NCBI RefSeq assembly: GCF_051027545.1
Contig: NZ_CP194902.1
Location: 2,604,001 to 2,668,000 of the forward strand
Direction: 5' to 3'
Source of the DNA: Methylocaldum sp002005105
GTDB lineage: Bacteria > Pseudomonadota > Gammaproteobacteria > Methylococcales > Methylococcaceae
Length of the DNA stretch: 64,000 nt
Every line of letters begins with the position of its first letter. Position 1 is the stretch's first letter. The notes under the pieces are model-generated. The model saw only the letters and a list, made by a program, of their open reading frames with translations. It searched no databases and had not been told where the DNA came from. Of this stretch, positions 60,548-64,000 are shown in pieces. The translations under genes were made by a program, and so were the position numbers.

Positions 60548-63500
60548 TCATTGAGTGGCGCAGCGTGGTCGGGTGCAAAGCAACGTAAGCTTACGGCTGT
60601 CGAGCAGATCGATCTTCATGTCGCCGTTGAGATCACGCAGATCGTTGGCATCGCTCGCCGGTGTATTTTTCGCGGCAAGAATCGCATTGAGGTCGTTGTT
60701 ATCGATATCCCCATCCAGATCGATGTCCCCTAATTTCGGAACGACGATTGTGACCGATGACGGATCGCTATCGCTGGCACCGTCGTTGACCACCAAACTA
60801 AAGACGTAGTTGCCTTCCAGCGTGGATACGAAGTTAGGGGTAGCTGTCGTCTCGCCGGTCAGCAGTACATTTGGTCCTGACGCCTGAGTCCAGAAGTAGG
60901 TGAGTGGAGACGGTGCGTTGTCTGGGTCGTTACTTACGGTACCGTCGAGTATTACAGTGCTACCCAAGCGTATTGATCGGTTAGCTCCAGCTACTGCCAC
61001 TGGCACTCCATTCGAATTCTCTGCGTCAACTAATTTTCCTACCTTAAAGTTAGTGATTTCTATTTGAGCATTTGGGTCACCAATACCATGCAGTAATAGA
61101 GTGATTCTATGTTTGCCTGCTGTGCCTATAGGCACAGCTCCGGAATTCACCCATTGATCCGGTACTACGCTGCTTCCTCCAATCATCCAAATTGGCATTC
61201 CATCAACAGAGAGTGAAAGATAATCACCATCCCCTATGTTCTTAAACTTGTAGTCAAATTGGATCGAAGAAAACCCCTGTGGAATTTCAGCATCGAAACT
61301 AATCGATGGGGATGAGTGTTCGTGGCAAACAAGTAATAGCGCACTATTAGTGTAACCTTGACTATAAACTGCAGCGTCACAGTTTCCTAATGGCGCCAAA
61401 CTGTCTCCATCATATGTCAATGCCTGCTCCACGAATTTTAAATTATTCACCCTTTGTGTGGGTTCTCTTGTATTAAGTATCGAATAATTCCATCCCTTTT
61501 CGCACGGACTTAGGCTGGCATCCATCCAAAGCGGTCCATTTATAAATGTTGTGCCGTTACAATAAGGTAAATCGCCAATAGAATTCGGCGCGATTGTCCA
61601 TCGGTACCATTGATGAACACCACTATGATCGTTATCAACAATTCCGCCGACGGCCTCATCTGTGAAAAACTTATCTCCCACATCATTAGGGTTGTTTAGA
61701 CTGTAATTGTCATTGAAACCAATTGCTTCATCACCAACCCCAGCCGAAATAACCGGACCTGGGTTAGAGTAATAGTTGTCGAGCTTTTCGAATTTACTCA
61801 TAGGCAATACCGAAGCGAAAAAACCCTTATTAAATCCCCATACTGCGTCAATTGTTGAACCGTCCCACGGGAGACCAATCCCGATATAATCACACATTCT
61901 AGATACGTGATCTGGTCTATCCAAAGCAGTAAATTGAGCTTCTGTTACTAACTTTGCATCCGTTAGGAAATATCTAGCGGCATAAGTATTGACAATTGTT
62001 CCTAAGGAATGGCCGATGAAGTGCACGGGCTGACTGTAACCCGGCCCCAGTGCTTCTAGAAGCCTGCTTGCCAACACTTTTCCTGCATTAAACGTTTGAA
62101 GTCTTGCTTCTTGGTAGTCATCGATAGAGACGCAAGCCAACGATTTATCCTTAAATGCTCCGGTCCAAATGTATTGGATTATATTTACCCGATTACCAAG
62201 TTGGTCATAGATTAGCTTAGCGGCACCATTAGGTTTAAACCCGGTCCACAATTTCAAAGGAGCATCAGCTAAATCATCAACTGGCTGTAGTCCGTGTGTG
62301 AGCACTACGGTTGGTAAATTAGGATCAACCTGTCCGGCAAGCCATGATGGCGCAGGCGGTTTTACACGATTAGAACTGTCCAAGGGATCTCGGCCATATT
62401 GAATTTCCAATTGATCGGATACCCCATCTCCATCAGTATCTGAATTAGTCGGGTTGGTTCCGTGACTAAACTCCTGCCCATTCACTAATCCATCGTGATC
62501 AAAATCGTCATCGGCTCCTTGGACCAAATCTCCGAACCATTTCAACTCCCAACAATCACTCATCCCATCATGGTCTGAATCGATTGAGCGGCCATCCACC
62601 GAGGCATCGATTTGTGCCGTGGGCTGGCCGTCCACGACTGTAACGGTTTTCTCCAATAGCATCTCGCCTTGGGAATTCTTGACTTTCAACTGATAATCTC
62701 CCGCGGCTAAATCCGGGATGAAATAGGCACCCGCACTATTCACGGTATCGGAGGCCACGAGCTGACCATTCTGCCAAACCTCCACCGTGAGATTTTCCAC
62801 ATTGCACCCACTACGGCTGATTACGCCACCGATAGCCGGCACGAAATGGGTGTTTACACCTTCAATTAACGGGTCGAGTTGAACGCCCCGATAATCTTCA
62901 TGCTTCAGGTTCGCCGTGAAATCGACGAAATAACCGTTTCGGGTCACAGTGAGTGTCCAATAGCCTTCCGCTGAACTCCCGGACGGAACGTTGTCGAACG
63001 TGATAGTGGCCTGCCCGCTTTGGTAACTGGAACTATCCGGTGTTGGCGAGGAGCCATCAATCGTGAAACCCACCGGAATATTGTTCTCGTTTTCAACGAT
63101 TCGAGGTTGGGCCGAAGCCAGCGCCAAATGATTCGCCGGTCCAAAGCCCTGGTTGGTGGCCTTGACCTTAATTTTGACCGGTTTGTCGGCCATGACGACA
63201 TACGGCAGGTAATAATCGAGGACGAGCTTCGGCATGGGTTTGACGTTCACCGTCTCGGTCTTGGTCGAGTAGTGATACGACTTTCCGCCATAGCTGTAGT
63301 CAATGCTGGCCGATATCGTGTAATTCCGGCCTTCGGCTGCCGTGCCGCCCGCTTCGCTGTTGGGCACGAGTTGCCAGTTCACACCTCCCTGACCTTGCAG
63401 ACTGCCTCCATTCAATGCTGTCAAGCCGGTCTGTTCGGTGACGATCATGAAGAACAGTTCGCTTGCATCCTCGCCTCCGCTGTCCTTGATATCGAGCGAC

Positions 63501-64000
63501 AGCGAAACGTTCTGCAATGCCGCGACCGTCGGCATCAGATCAAGCTTAACGTTGAATGCTTGCCGCTCCAGAGTGGCTTTCTGGTCGATTTGAATTTTGA
63601 CCTCGCCGTGTTCGTTCAGGGGGGCGGGTACGTTACCGCCCAGCCAACTGCTACAGCCGTAGCAGGGCTCGGAAACGATCACCTCCTTCGGGCGGATCAC
63701 GGTCATCGAGATCGGCATCAGGTAAGTGTTATCCGTCTGCCGGTCTTCCCACAGGCCCTGGAAACCGATGTAGTGGGGACTGGCGGTATCCAGGTTTCCG
63801 GTAGTGCAGCGTTGCTCCAGAGTTTCCTCCAGGCCGTCGATATCGAAACTGGTCTGGGCACCCTTGGTGGTCAACGGATCGATGCTGTTGAAATGTCCCA
63901 CCCAAAACGCTTCGTTTTCCGAAAAGATGCTTTGGGCATCCGGCCCACCGCTCAAGTGAGCCAAACCTTTGATATCCGGCTTGAGGCCAAACGGAACATT
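60548..64000 (-). CDS. Large secreted lipase-like protein with TSP3, PKD and dockerin-like modules (5' end off window)
   Basis: The open frame continues beyond the right edge, so the N terminus and signal peptide are not seen; 1150 codons are visible. In order: a beta-rich adhesin-like region with a CysGlyCys-type segment (PCYGCSSWLGG), several immunoglobulin-like domains, thrombospondin type-3 calcium repeats (SDHDGMSD, DHDGLVNGQEF, DTDGDGVSDQLE), an alpha/beta hydrolase with nucleophile motif IGHSLGTIVN, a PKD-type domain (GTVSNDPDNAPSPLTYFWTQ) and a C-terminal dockerin type I-like pair of calcium loops (DIDLDGDIDNNDL and DLNGDMKIDLLDS). The middle is more AT-rich than the flanks, and the stop lies 6 bases from an IS end. 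Extracellular, calcium-dependent lipid or ester hydrolysis is a guess. Confidence 0.8.
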   Translation of the reverse strand, partial: NVPFGLKPDIKGLAHLSGGPDAQSIFSENEAFWVGHFNSIDPLTTKGAQTSFDIDGLEETLEQRCTTGNLDTASPHYIGFQGLWEDRQTDNTYLMPISMTVIRPKEVIVSEPCYGCSSWLGGNVPAPLNEHGEVKIQIDQKATLERQAFNVKLDLMPTVAALQNVSLSLDIKDSGGEDASELFFMIVTEQTGLTALNGGSLQGQGGVNWQLVPNSEAGGTAAEGRNYTISASIDYSYGGKSYHYSTKTETVNVKPMPKLVLDYYLPYVVMADKPVKIKVKATNQGFGPANHLALASAQPRIVENENNIPVGFTIDGSSPTPDSSSYQSGQATITFDNVPSGSSAEGYWTLTVTRNGYFVDFTANLKHEDYRGVQLDPLIEGVNTHFVPAIGGVISRSGCNVENLTVEVWQNGQLVASDTVNSAGAYFIPDLAAGDYQLKVKNSQGEMLLEKTVTVVDGQPTAQIDASVDGRSIDSDHDGMSDCWELKWFGDLVQGADDDFDHDGLVNGQEFSHGTNPTNSDTDGDGVSDQLEIQYGRDPLDSSNRVKPPAPSWLAGQVDPNLPTVVLTHGLQPVDDLADAPLKLWTGFKPNGAAKLIYDQLGNRVNIIQYIWTGAFKDKSLACVSIDDYQEARLQTFNAGKVLASRLLEALGPGYSQPVHFIGHSLGTIVNTYAARYFLTDAKLVTEAQFTALDRPDHVSRMCDYIGIGLPWDGSTIDAVWGFNKGFFASVLPMSKFEKLDNYYSNPGPVISAGVGDEAIGFNDNYSLNNPNDVGDKFFTDEAVGGIVDNDHSGVHQWYRWTIAPNSIGDLPYCNGTTFINGPLWMDASLSPCEKGWNYSILNTREPTQRVNNLKFVEQALTYDGDSLAPLGNCDAAVYSQGYTNSALLLVCHEHSSPSISFDAEIPQGFSSIQFDYKFKNIGDGDYLSLSVDGMPIWMIGGSSVVPDQWVNSGAVPIGTAGKHRITLLLHGIGDPNAQIEITNFKVGKLVDAENSNGVPVAVAGANRSIRLGSTVILDGTVSNDPDNAPSPLTYFWTQASGPNVLLTGETTATPNFVSTLEGNYVFSLVVNDGASDSDPSSVTIVVPKLGDIDLDGDIDNNDLNAILAAKNTPASDANDLRDLNGDMKIDLLDSRKLTLLCTRPRCATQ

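Noticed and set aside
1..64000. CRISPR arrays
   Set aside because: No regularly spaced identical repeats with unique spacers were seen; the only repeat arrays are in tolA coding DNA.

Overview
The window reads as chromosomal DNA of a GC-rich, Gram-negative gammaproteobacterium. Support comes from the complete tol-pal cluster with cpoB, queE and queC, the ruvCAB block after yebC, the dnaX-ybaB-recR order with the 4.5S RNA gene just upstream, and the rlmH-maf-rng-yhdP-nitrilase-tldD-pmbA series. An affinity with the Methylococcales is possible but is only an impression: no methane-oxidation or other lineage-specific gene is present.

Layout. 1-9260 is a compact leftward operon-like series (rlmH, maf, rng, yhdP, a nitrilase-family amidase, tldD, pmbA; pmbA runs off the left edge). 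9261-9444 holds a hairpin repeat, then leftward nadA. 10655-20579 is a looser, accessory-looking stretch: an AraC remnant, a secreted STN-like/HEAT-like protein, a secreted PI-PLC-like enzyme, a DUF3131/glycoamylase-like protein with an orphan sugar-type ABC ATPase, a CPA2 antiporter, a 5'-nucleotidase and a membrane-anchored orphan. 20615-28595 returns to housekeeping genes on the minus strand: HIT protein, recR, ybaB, dnaX, ffs (4.5S RNA), a DUF475 membrane protein and mfd. 28947-33789 has an H-NS-like protein, the agmatine-to-putrescine pair aguA/aguB and a copper P-type ATPase. 33880-44617 is a long rightward series: yebC, ruvC, ruvA, an inserted Uma2-type nuclease gene, ruvB, ybgC, tolQ, tolR, tolA, tolB, pal, cpoB, queE, queC. 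44640-47172 is a leftward set of flagellar-export-like proteins plus an HDOD protein. gltX follows, preceded by a strongly structured leader that ends in a terminator-like hairpin.

The most unusual part starts at tRNA-Glu (49028-49103). A large serine recombinase gene abuts it, and its reading frame runs antisense into the tRNA, which marks the end of an integrated element. The element carries a small-protein pair, a Lon-type AAA ATPase without a protease domain, and a zinc-ribbon/HNH-like protein. These share a control region with a divergent XRE repressor; two near-identical inverted 16-bp sites flank that region. Next to them lies a 1572-residue SF1 helicase fused to a Vsr-like nuclease, a probable anti-phage protein. 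Its 3' end runs into an IS110 remnant. A complete IS982-type element without visible target duplication follows, and then a large secreted lipase-like protein with calcium-binding repeats, a PKD domain and a dockerin, truncated by the right edge. The other end of the integrated element is not visible in the window.
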